Assembly (NCBI RefSeq): GCF_000208865.1
Contig: NC_018395.1
Coordinates: 6,496,839 to 6,560,838 of the forward strand
Direction of reading: 5' to 3'
Source: Neospora caninum Liverpool
Lineage: Eukaryota > Apicomplexa > Conoidasida > Eucoccidiorida > Sarcocystidae
Length of the DNA stretch: 64,000 nt
Every line of letters begins with the position of its first letter. The stretch's first letter is position 1. The translations under genes were made by a program, and so were the position numbers. Below the pieces are notes generated by a model. It saw only the letters and a list, made by a program, of their open reading frames with translations, had not been told where the DNA came from and did no database searches. Shown piece by piece: positions 10,673 to 22,528 of the stretch.

Positions 10673-12068
10673 GATTTTTTAATAAAAAGTAATGAAGTGT
10701 ACGCAGGGCACGGTACAAGACCATTGTCAAGACACCCAAATTCTCGTTATCTGGTGGCCCAGTGGCCCTCCCGGATTGCTTGCCTTTAATCAGAGTGCTC
10801 TTATTGCTTCGCCTGCTGCCACACGGTTGACTTCCTTTTGTTCTATTTCTCTTCCGTCTGTCTTTCGTCTCACCAGATACATACGGATGCGTCTAAACAT
10901 CTTTGTGTGCATAGCTGGGCTTGTAAGCATACATATGTAGACATGCTTCGTTGACGCTTCGCCGTGTCTCTCGCAAGATTTCCGGCGATTCGAGTGCATG
11001 GGTGGGTCAACGATCAACGGTTCTTCCGTCTGTCGCCGCGAAAATACGAGAGGGAGGCGTGTGCTATAGAGTGGGTAGGCGAGAGCTTTCTTCGTAGGGT
11101 TTCGAGTATGGTGAGATTGTTGGAGAGTCGTAAGTGTCACCTCAAATCATTTTCGCTTCTTAAATAGCATAAACGCTGCGCAGGTTCCGGGGATCAGTGG
11201 CTGACAGCGATCAAGAGAAAGTTCCTCTGACAAATACTTTCCGAAACTGATTCCAAATATATACATATATATATATATGTACGTATATCCATGCATGTGT
11301 GCTCATATCCGGATGAAAGAGAGACCCACAACCAGTAGAGGAGGATGTCAGAATTGTACTTTCGAGAGGAAACAAAATGAAACTGATAGAGATATCAACA
11401 CAACCAAAATCGTCGGACGATATTCCACAAAAAATTAAACAGATTCCCTTTTCAGTCGTTCCCTGCAGTTCCGGTCGCTCGCTCAGAGAGACCACCGACT
11501 TGCGTCCATGATGGTAAACATGCAGCAGAAGGGTTCGGAACCACGTGATGCAAACGGCAGAACCCTGAAAATACGAAATGTCGGATGCCGCAGGCGAGAC
11601 ATACCAGGACGTGACGCACGTCTATGCAGTTGTGTGGACATGCGTTTAAGTATATGCATTTACAACACTACATATCTTTACTTGCAGGTACATACATGAG
11701 TTTGTGTGCGACGATGAAATACTACACATATTGATGTATAGGTGCATTCTCCATGCATAAACGGTGCGTAAACAAAAATATACGTGTACGTGCATGAGCG
11801 TGTATCTGCACGTATAAACATGCTCTTGCGTTGCACGTATTCTGCTCTTGGTAGTTTGTTACGGCTAAACTGGTTTTTGGCACGGCTAGCGACGTGTGAG
11901 GAAGTAAACGACTCACCGGACAACCCATGAATGCGTTGATGGGGATCGGCCTTTATCTGAGGCCGGTCGGTGCCTACTGTGGCCAATCTGAGCAGGTTTA
12001 AAGGCATTGATCAAGTGGATAACCGCAGAAATGAACTGGAACTCGACGACTCTCACAGTCACACAGGG

Positions 12069-12097
12069 TATATATATCTATATATATATATATATAT
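12069..12097. repeat. (TA)n tract
   Basis: Alternating TA run with one interruption. Confidence 0.85.
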
Positions 12098-13328
12098 GCA
12101 TATACAAGTGTAGGTGTGTAGACAAGACTTCCCGGTGTCAGAGTCCAGATAGGTCGATACATCAGAGCTTGCGCCTATTGCGGAAAGTTGCCTGCTTCCG
12201 CTGCCCTCAATATGTGGAGCAACAAAAAACCAAAATAAACGCCTTGTGAGCAATGTGCATATGGGGCTAAATTAGATGTGCTTTTGGCCTACAGCAGGCA
12301 AGTTGAGCTGCAGATTTTTCGTGACCTCTGCTCTTGAGTTAACACAGGCGGTCCAGAGCTCGTACAACTCGTACTGATTGGGTAACCTGCTCAAAACACA
12401 AATGAGACCCCAAAACAGAAAAAGAGAAAGGGGCCAAGTGCCCGATGTGCGTTGTTTATCTGCAACTTCGTATTTCAGATTATGTCTCACGCGCAACGGA
12501 CGCAACAGAACGTTTAAAAGAAGTAACGCATGTGAAACGATCATATCCAGGACCGCGTACTCGGTCTAGATCCACAATGTGGGGAATACTCACGGAACAC
12601 AAAAAGGGGGTAACACATTAGGAAGGCATTCTCTACAAGGAGGCGAAGAAATACAATGTGCATGTTTGGTGGTGGGTATACCTCGATCACACCTTCAGCA
12701 TACTCTCAAGTAGGCAGGAGATGATGGACAACAAACCGGCAGCATTTAACGAAAAAAGGAACGAGTATCTGTGTCATGCACGCTGTATTATCCGACTCCA
12801 CCGTCTGTTGAATGGCTCAGGTTAGAGGAACGGAAAAATCCATCATAAATCCTGCTGTTCCCGGAGGTGAGGAATCGCCTTGGCAGCGTCATTACTTTTT
12901 CCACTGCAGTTCAAGTACTTAAAGAAGGGGGCAAAACACATAGCAGCGAAGGCCGAGAGAAAACACCCCGAAAGAAAGAAAAACGCAGAGTGAATCGCTT
13001 CATCCTTTTGCTTTGCATGTTGCTTGTCGTAGATTCCTAGGAGCACACAGACAAGGAGATTCGATTAACAAAGGGCCTTGCAGTGGCTCCGCAAAAAGAC
13101 TGAGTCGAAGAAGTAAGAAATCCTTGCAATCTTACCAGAGGTCACTCAAACAGAAACCCACAGGGAAAGCCTTCTCAGTGCGACCTGAGTCGTCTGCATA
13201 GAAATGGACAACCATTTGTGGGCACTTATAACTCTCTTTCCCTGCAGAAAGCAAGGCGAAACAGTCGCGCCTGTTCCAGTGAAGAACACCCCCACATTGG
13301 TACAGATACGGAATGTGCACTTCATGCC

Positions 13329-13330
<2 letters not shown>

Positions 13331-13369
<39 letters not shown>
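13331..13369. repeat. (AT)n microsatellite
   Basis: About 19 uninterrupted AT units, the longest perfect dinucleotide run in the window. Confidence 0.95.
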
Positions 13370-13372
<3 letters not shown>

Positions 13373-13913
13373 CGCCGCTGTGGTAAAAAGGCCTCTCGAA
13401 GGCCGCGTTCCCTCGAGCAATTCGGGGGTAGCACGTGTACCGCCGCTGCAGTCGCTGTTTTTTTCTGTTCTTTCTCTTAACAAAACATCGTTGTTTCCTT
13501 TCGCCCGTCTTTCACGACCTACTGCGGATGGTCCCCAGCTTGCCGATCTCAAAATCCGTATATGCCACGAGTCTCCGCATGATCCAACTGGCCTCGTTGT
13601 TGGCTTGAACGAGGACGCCTGAACGCACAGCAACGTGAAGTGTACCTCGGCTTCTTGCGTCAGTGGAAAAAAGGAAACGGTGTGGAGTGCAGGACTCGCC
13701 ACAGTTATATTGGCTCTGTCGGCAGAGGAACCGAAGAGTTGCAGTCTTGTCGAAATTTAGGTGCTCTGAGGAACGTAACAACGCATGCACGGCTCCTTCG
13801 TAATTTCATGATCATGTGGAAAAGCAGGTGCGGTAGCTCCAACCTCGGGCTAGTCACTGATGACTCTTCGAACCCCTCAAGGAATAGAAGGGGGCTCTTG
13901 CACGCCTCTTCCG

Positions 13914-16900
13914 TCACTCGGTCACGGGGTGTGCGCTAAAACCTGTGCATGCCGGCGCCCACGAAATAATCTTTCTACCAGAAACACGAGACCTGGCTTT
14001 TTTTACGAAGCTGAATGCGTGAAAATAGGTTCCGCGTGCCTGCCCACCACGACGATCGACGAGAAACACAGCTGCTGGGAGTTTGGAGAACATCTCTCTC
14101 ATGTGACTCAGCGCACACGAGAGCGAGAGAACTCGGCAGCCTCCCGCGTAGAGGCCGCTAACGACTTGGTCGAACCCCTGGAGACTCAGAGCGTCGAGAG
14201 GGAATGGCGCGGAGAAAAAAACAAGCACGATTGAGGCCTGCTGCGCAGAACGGCAGTAGTTCGCCAACTGCACAAATCCCCTGCAGTTAAACGGAGCTTA
14301 CACAGGTGTTTGGAAGAAACTAAGAGTATTGCCAAAACCGCCACCTCGTGTGCTCGCACACAAACGTTTCCAGAGACGCACTTTCCGTACACCTGAAGCG
14401 GTACACAGCTGTCCATTCGTTGCCTGTCCTCCTTTCTTCTCACTGATTCCTGCACGCCCTCTGCTTGCTTTTTACCTGCAACTTTTTTACATCCAGAGCA
14501 GTAAAGACGCTGCCGTTCAATTTATTGAACAACTGGACACACCCCGTCGGCTGCTCGTCCGCATCCTGTGCCCCGCGCATCAGCGGGATGCACACCATTG
14601 TCCTCGTTGCGTATGGACTGGGTCTCTCTGAATCTACTTCAAAACTGACAAAAAGACAACAAAGCAGTGAAGTGAATCTGACAGACCGACGGAAGATACT
14701 TCTGCGACTGCCTTCCTTTTTCCCATACTAAAGCCCACGTTGTGTCTGTTTTGTGAATGCATGAGCGGCTACATACGTGAGCATATACTCCGTGAAAATC
14801 AACGTATCCGTAGCTGCAAATCCACAGCCTTGCAAGTATCGAAATCACTCTCTGCTTCCCAATCAACAGATCTAGATTCAGGCGTGCACCTACGTGCCCC
14901 AGCGAGGCAATGCGTACGTTAGAAATATGTATATAGACATGCATGCATACATACAAGTGATGTTGTACCCTCGTGGTGAGCGGAGGGGGCGCTGGTATCG
15001 TTCACTGGTGTTTCTGTACATATATGTACGTGAGAATATATTTAGAAACACCTTGATGTGGAACTACAGATTATGCATATATATATATATATATAAGTAC
15101 GTGCGTGCGCCTGTATGGAAAGACTTGCGTATATACATGATAGTTACACGGAACTCTATATAGACAAGGGATACAGACACGCACGTAAAATTCTAGAAAC
15201 GCCCCATGCCTATTTCTTGTCCAGTCGTGAAACGACTATCGTGAATCTTTCTTCGCTCTAACCGTATATCTCTAGCAGCGTCGACTATGTTCACACTAGC
15301 GCCAAACTCCGTGACTCTCTCCGCGACGGCGCTCCGAGGTAGTGGGTCGTCGGCCAGCTCCTTCTGCAGCTTTGGTGAGATGGAAGAGCAAACTACAACG
15401 AGCTCCGGTGGCAGGAAAACTTCAAGGCAAACCCCCGTGTAACGTCCGATGTGCATGCGCAACATACTTGTTTCTCACTTGGTCGACCGCACGTTTATCA
15501 GTCGAGGTTTCGTCTGTGTAGACACATACGCTCGAATCTCCACATCCACACCTGGTGTCTGGCCGTCTACACCTCTATCCTCCTATCTATAGAAACACGC
15601 ATTTGTACTATGCGTATAAATGCGAAGCCACCGATGCGCGTCTACGCATCCCTATACGCGCATAAAAATATGTCTATACTTTTGCATATCCGGCTAAGTG
15701 ACAGTGGTTCAACTGGTGAAAGTTTTTTCGCGCCAACTATGCTTCCGCATAGATGCAGCCTAAAGCAGCTCTCAATCCAACATGGATGCAAATGAGCATG
15801 CTGAGTCTTGCGCCGCGCGCTTACATGCACAAGGGCTGGCGCGAAGCTTACCGTGGTGGCTGCAAGAGTGAGACTGTGAGTGCCTGGACTAGTCATCCAA
15901 AGGGAACAATGCTCAGCGTCTAGCGCGTCTGCAATGGCCCTCGAGAGCCAAAACAGGGCAGGATTGCTTTCGGGGGAGCGAAGAGGTTCTGCGGAAAACA
16001 AACCCCAAAAGACTCCACCTAAAGACGACGGTGGGGCCCTGAGAAACACGAGGGGATTTATGCATATTTACCCCCCTATATACGTACGCGGATACATACG
16101 CACATGTTCACTCTCTGTGTCTACCAGTAAAGGTGGTGTCTCTTTTTGTCCTCCAGCATCGATGCTGCGCGGTTGTTTTGTCAACCTGTTTGTATATTTC
16201 TTTCAGTAAACGTGTCTATCTGTAGATACTCGGTCGAATGGATGGGCGTCTAGCTGCCAGTCTCCCTAACTACGATAGTTAATTCTCCAGGAACGGGGGA
16301 GCCTACACGCCCGTCAGGCGTTCAGTAAGGGTGTTTGTTCGTTCGTCAATCCCTTTATCTACGCCTCTGCTTTTCATCTTCCCATCCAATTTTTCTTCGG
16401 CCCATTGGTGGCCACCTAGCCATGCATTTCAGTGCAAAGACTCGCTTTTTCTTGAGTTCACCCTCTTGAGGGAAGAAAACCCGCAACGACTTCAGTCCTT
16501 GGTTATTGGCAGCGACCTCAACACTTCACCGTCGTAGGGTTTTCGATGTGTTTTTATATTACCATTTGAGATCGTGGCTTGCAATGCACGCGCAGTCCAC
16601 GCATCCCCAAAGTGGAGCGTAGCGTTTCTGTCGTCGATAAACGGGGTGTATGTGAAGACGTGGCTGACATAGTCACTCATGCTTCGTAGAAAATTGATAT
16701 CTTCGTTCACGAAATCCAATCCATGGAGCTTGTTTAGCAACTGTATACAACCTATAACCTGCAAAGAAGAAAAACACTGTGTGTTCTACAACGATCAGCG
16801 TGTTACATGTATATTCGCGCATGTAAATGAGGCTTAAGTTTGGTCTCAGGAAACAAATGGACCGTAAATACAGCTGTCAGCGACTGAGCTGCGCATTCGG

Positions 16901-19219
16901 CGGCTGGCGATCTCAGGACAGCGGGCCTTTGGAAGGGCTTCAAAGGCTGTGTGACGCGCTCGATAAAAGAAAATGAAGAGTGTGCTGAATGCTTCGTAAA
17001 AGGGGAATGTACGACTACGTGCTCGGCAGCTGTGTGTACAGATTTGTACAGCTGTGCCTATCACCACCGCGACCCCCGCATCTATCGGGAAAACGCGGAG
17101 TCTCCGACGGAGGACAGGGGCCGCTGTCTTTCGTGCTTTAAAGACACGTTCTTCACGACAGATAACCATGTTCTTTTCCCGTCCAAGTGTATGCAACGGT
17201 ATGTGCAGGCAATTGAAATAACTGCATTTGTGTTTACCTATATCTGTGTCTATTCACAAAGTAGAAGCGTGTGTGTCAAGCTGAAGAGGCGTGCCTCTCG
17301 GATAGTGCAGGTCGAATTTCGATCCTGTCTAGATGAACCCCCCGAGCTCCAGAATGCACTTGTCTCTCACCTTGTCGCCGAGCCGAAGCGGAACGCAGCA
17401 GATGTTCCTCGTCCGGAAGTTTGTTCGTTTATCGATGATAGGATTGAATCTGAGGCAATACGTCACCGGCGATTTCTCAGCGTCACCATTTCCCACCTAA
17501 CTTTCGACACGATATGGTGCTTTGCTCTGTCCACGCACCCACCGACCGGAATCAATTTCCTGCAGAGCTGCCACTTGGGAGCTCGGCGGTTTCCTTCCTC
17601 TTGTTGGTCTGTTTGATCGAGCTCAAAAAGAGACACGAAAAACGACACAACCCTCCTCCACAGGAGGAGGCGCGTCATACGCACACGCTCTGTGGACCCC
17701 ACTTGCCTGGTCCAGGGCGGCCATGTTTCTGAGCGTTGGCAGCTTCGAGCGCAGGTCGCCGAGGATTCCAGAGGAAAACAAATTCACAATGTTGAGACAA
17801 ACTGGCCGAGTCTCATCAAGAAAGACTGAGTTATCTAACCTGGGGTGGGAGTAGGCTTTCTCCACAATCACCGGCTGGCCGGTTGCGTAGACGCAGCCGG
17901 CAATACCAGAGCCACTCTTGAGGCGGATGGCTTGTGAGAGACCCCCTGTGGCGCACCTGAGTTTCCGAAAGACCAAACAGGCGAAAAAAGAGAATTTCAT
18001 CATGGGACTTGTGTGCTTGGCCAGGACAGTTGGAGCGAGACTGGTATTTCCATGTACTCTGCTTCCGAAATGGAAACACGTGAAAACCACTAGTTCCTAT
18101 TCCAGCTGATGCCACACTTACAACTGGCGTATTTTACGTACGTCTGTACAGAGACTGGCCTGTGTTTGCTTGCTTGTGTGCACGTGTGCATCCTTGTATA
18201 CGCCGAGACATATTTCCAAAAGCGAAGCCATCTGATGTCTGTCCCAAACCTCGGCACATGAAACGCTCCTTCCTCTCTTTTCTCTCCTCTCATTCACCGA
18301 GGGATTCACACCAGAAAGCGTAAGATTCTTAACGACAAACACAGGCGATTTCCACGGGGCATCACTGAACTCGAGGTCCTGTTCTTGCCAGAAGAAAACT
18401 CGGCCGGCGAGCCCACACACGTGAAAACGCGAGTCGTCTCTGAGTGGCGATACCAAATACGGGGACGCACAGTTGCAAGCTCAATCCGTTCATCAAGTCA
18501 AATCGATACATGCATATATATATATATATATACACGCACGGCATCACGGCAAAGCGCATGCATCTCATATATATACATATTTATTGGTTGACAAAAAACT
18601 CAATTGCGTGCTTCGTGCAAGGCCGCGATTCGGGTTCGCCTGCTGGCTCAGGTGTCAGGAAGCCGACAGTTTTTTGGAAATGCATCCGACGTACCGCGAA
18701 TACAACTCGCCCCGCCTCGCATCCCACAAAAAGATCGTGGCTCTCTCCACCTCGAGGACTTCTGTCAGGAGCTGGAGCCACTGAACGCGCACCGGGGCGA
18801 CAGAGAGACCATGAGGAATTTGGCAGGAAAGACTTTCCTGTAGAATGCGAGCCCGTGGTCCCTTCAGAAAAAGATTTTGGGATGCTCTGAGGCCACAGAA
18901 AAGTTGCTTCTCTTGAAGGAGAATGGGCGAACGGAAATGGCCAAGCAAAGATGGAACCGTCCACGGGGGTGCCCCCTGTGTGTCGGCACTGTGTCTCTGT
19001 CTGTCTCTTTCTGTCGCGCCCAGTCTTGCGATACACTGCTTTGCCATAAGCAAAAGCAGAGACCCGACCCCCACTTAGAACCCGACTTCTTTCCGTCTGG
19101 TTAAGCACGATTTCACCTATGCATTCAGGGAATGCAATGCACATAGAGCAGAGACTGCACTCGATCTCCTTAGCCCTGTACAGACAAGGATGTCTACCGG
19201 TGTCTTGTCCACCTATGGG

Positions 19220-19261
<42 letters not shown>

Positions 19262-22200
19262 GTATATATATGGCAATATATATATATATATATATATATG
19301 GAACAGACAAAAGCAAATGCAGCCGTTTTGTGAACGGTGAGAAGACACACAGGCATCCAGAAGCAACTCCTCTTTCAACCTTTCTATTATATATATATAT
19401 ATATACAGGCTCGTACTCGACACCTGCTCACGGACCTACTTGGGGGACGAACTCTTTGGGCCCATTTAGCAGCCTCACATTTCTTGTGACAAGGAAGAAG
19501 ACGAGAGCCTCTTTCAGGGTTTTGAAGCACAATTGCTGAAACAACGTGGCCTGTTTCTCGATGTTGGCCACGACCGCTCCAAGCCTCCGTCTGCAGCGGT
19601 GTTTCCGAGTTTCCATGTGGAGAATTGCCTACAAAGCACACAAAAATCCGAGAAGGAAAGAAAGTCTGCAAACGAAAGCGAGTCACATTCATAGGGAAGT
19701 GCGAGAGGGGAAGGGGTTGTACACAAAAAGGGCAAGCATCTGCTGAAGCTTCGGAAATACTAAAGGAACCAAATGAGGAGGGACTCACGCTAGATGGGAA
19801 CGTGCAACCAGAGGAAGTAGAAAAATCACGGAATGCTGTCTAAGAATCACGAAACATGCGCCAAAAGTAGAGTGTAATACATTCAGAGAGAAAACAAAAA
19901 CCGTATCACCAAAGCATACCCCATGTTTTGCCTTTATCTCCTGAATCGATTTTATTCCTGGGTATGCACACATGTGTGAACATACACGAACGCTGTTGCA
20001 TGCACATTCATAGACACGCATATATATGTGTTTCTGATTTGCTGTAGAATACTTTGAATCGCATATATCTCTATTCGTTGTACCTCTAATATGTCAAGGC
20101 TTTGTATCGTGTAAGTTTCCGAGAGTCCCTGTGCATCATCGTCTTCTTCCTCTGGAGGAAGTCCATCACACTCCGCCACGGTTTGATCCGGACCGAGACG
20201 GGCGCTGTTCTCGGCATCCATCGCGGCAGGGTCCCTTCGCGCGAGGTCCAGTCCGCCGCAGAGAGCTAGGGAAGAGGTTCTGTTGCGCGTTTTGTCCTGA
20301 CACACTGACATACTTCTGCGGGGGCTGTCGTCTACCTCCTTAAGGGAATTAAGAAGAAGGCGAGAGGACACGGTGATCGCGGCCATCTCCACTTCCGCAG
20401 CATTGCTCTTCAGATTCTTGGAATCCCCTTTCACACTGGGGACGCCTCGACCCCGCAGCCCTCCGATGGATCTTTGGCTGCCTAGGCTTCCCCCTGTGTC
20501 TGTGCAGGCGGCGAAGCCGCTCGCTCTCTGTCTGGAGGCGACAGACGCGCGGATGTCTGACTCATTTCTTCTCGCGAACTCGTTTGTTACGCGCTTGCAG
20601 AAGTTGCCTCAAGAAACACGCATGCACATAAGCTGCGCGGAGAGATACACACATCGTCTTTTCTGCACAGAGCGTTGGGCGGGTCAGGGAAATCGGGTAG
20701 CAGAATGTCGGCGCCTGTTCCTTATCGCCGACACGAGCAAGAAGAAATCACGTCTGATTCATTGCCCCCAGCTGTCACTCCCACCGCACGGTACAAAAAC
20801 GTTGTAATGTAATATTTCACAAACAAAGGCTCCGCGACAGGCGACACTCGTGCACTGTAGCGACTGTTTCGACGGCTGAAGCAGCACATGCGCGTTCGGC
20901 GAACAACGCAGACCGGCCGTCCGTACTTGGGGCCAAGAAGACATGGTTCTGGTTCTTCTGTGCCTACCGATTCTGCCAATGGTTTCGCTGGGGTGAAGGT
21001 GGCAAGCAAGCAACGAATTTTCAGGACCATTTAAGCGACGGCAATAAGATCGCCTACGCTGAGAAAGAGATTCATCTGCATGTATCTATCTATCTGTCTA
21101 TATATGTATGCATAGATGCATTCAAATCTGCCACGTCTATACAGACCTTTTATGTATATCCCACCAAGGGAAGAGCGTGTTTTCGTTTGCGTAAGGAAGA
21201 GACGTCTTCCTTACCGTAGTCAGTTGCGGAGTCCAAGGTTTTGAGAGCAGAGAATCCGGGCCACCGTAACGCCAAAGCTTCCTCCAGTTCTTCGACCTGC
21301 GAATGCCATTTGCTAGACGAAAAGCTGCAGCTCGTCTGCTTCGATAGACGCAAATCCAAGCAAGTGTCTTTTGTATCTTTTACCTTTCTCCAGGTTGAAG
21401 TAGATTTATATCTACCCCCATCTCCCAATATATATCTATATCTCTGTATGCAGCTATCTCGATCTCTCCACCTGTCTTTTTGTGTATACGTAGGCATCCG
21501 TATCGCAGACTTGTATTCTATGCTGGCCCGTACACATGTCTGGAATGATCGAGATGTGAAGCACATGAACATGTGTAATTGTGTAGATGTATAAATGTAT
21601 GTGTATATATGGCTGCGATGTACGCATACACATGTTTATCCATATGCACGTGGTATATGTATAATCATATATGTATGTATGAATGAAGTGTAACTCGCAG
21701 AAGCCGGTCCCCACGCTGGGGACATGAATCCTCTCGGACGCGCGTGAGCGTGCGTACTTGCGAAGTGAGGGTGGCGACGGTGCATTCCAGTTCGCCGATT
21801 TTTCGCTGTTGGAAGTCGATTGTTTCCTTTTGTGTGACAACTGTCTTGCGCATGCTATCAAGGGCATCTTGCACCGCATTGAGTCGCGACACCAGCGTCT
21901 GAACCCTCGTTTCCGAAGCCACCTGTCTGCTACAGAGACGATCCCTGTGTATCGCAATTTCTCTCTCTGAGCCAATTCGCAGGGCACTTGGTCTGGGCGG
22001 ATTCTGCGTTACAGACTCGTCCACTTTCTCGCTTGCTAGGCCGGCCTGTGTTTCATTGCTTCTCACAGCCAGTTCCTCCGTACGGAATTCGAGAGCGGGG
22101 ACAGTACCGTTCAATAATCTTCTTTCTGTCTCTTTATCGTTCACTGCGTTCGTGAACGCGTCTCGCGTGGAACTGCCCGTGGCCGGGGACAACTCAGCAT

Positions 22201-22528
22201 CATATGGGTGACTCTCGACGCTTCCTCTGCTTTCTCCGGCGCTGTTTCTGTCCTCGGTATTAGGGTTCTGAGTAAGGTGACGAGCAATCGATCGCTCGTC
22301 TAATGACGGCGAGAGCTTCCCTTCCTCTGAATCGTTTGTTTTCAAGCACAGTACCGCCGCGTCGCCTTCTTCCGCAGATGCTCCACTCGAGAATTTCCTT
22401 CTGTCTTCTCCATGGTTTGCTTCCGTAGGCTTTTTCCCCCCCATATGCATTTCAGTCGGCCGACTGTCGTCTATTGTCTGACTTCGCCCCTCTTCTGCCA
22501 CAACCCGTTCCAGCGATGGTCCCTTCAT
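13914..22528 (-). CDS. Tandem GAF-domain protein (multi-exon, 3' end uncertain)
   Basis: Modelled exons, in transcript order: 22528-21758, 21296-21215, 20499-20084, 19628-19440, 18837-18695, 17956-17707, 16758-16563, 15988-15852, 15363 to about 15201, 14627-14476, and 14267 onward (open to a TGA at 13916-13914). Exon 1 (257 residues) is acidic, Ser/Glu-rich and ends in a coiled coil. Exons 4-7 make GAF domain 1: VERATIFLWD, then SGSGIAGCVYATGQPVIVE, then VIGCIQLLNK. Exons 8-11 make GAF domain 2: AEHCSLWM, then FGASVNIVDAARDIR, then TMVCIPLM and GCVQLFNKLNG. GAF pairs of this kind precede catalytic domains in cyclic-nucleotide phosphodiesterases, where they bind cNMPs, but no HD-type catalytic domain was found downstream, so this may be a stand-alone ligand sensor. 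The exon 6 donor is GC (GCAAGT) if the frame is to be kept. The exon 9/10 junction is unresolved: the exon 9 frame runs into a TAG at 15195-15193 without a good donor. The exon 3 acceptor could also be six bases further on. Confidence 0.75.
19221..19300. repeat. Interrupted (TA)n tract in a GAF-gene intron
   Basis: Three alternating AT blocks separated by TG and GGCA interruptions, lying between the exons at 19440-19628 and 18695-18837. Confidence 0.9.

Larger units (their letters stand above)
10673..13913. other. Convergent intergenic region between ROM1 (+) and the GAF gene (-)
   Basis: The region follows the ROM1 stop; AATAAA-like bases occur at 10680-10685. It holds several TA-rich tracts, including 11255-11279, 12069-12097 and 13331-13369. 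Open frames are short and unrecognised. Part of the right side may belong to the 3' end of the GAF-domain gene. Confidence 0.45.

Noticed and set aside
18362..18456. Minus-strand open segment reading DLEFSDAPWKSPVFVVKNL as a GAF exon
   Set aside because: Its phase does not match the preceding exon, and the exon starting at 17956 joins perfectly and continues the GAF motif.
19221..19300. TA-rich tracts as possible centromere or origin
   Set aside because: They are short, dispersed dinucleotide repeats in introns and spacers, as found throughout coccidian genomes, with no larger AT-rich domain around them.
20373..20807. 144-codon plus-strand open frame
   Set aside because: It overlaps the third exon of the GAF gene in antisense and has no features of its own.
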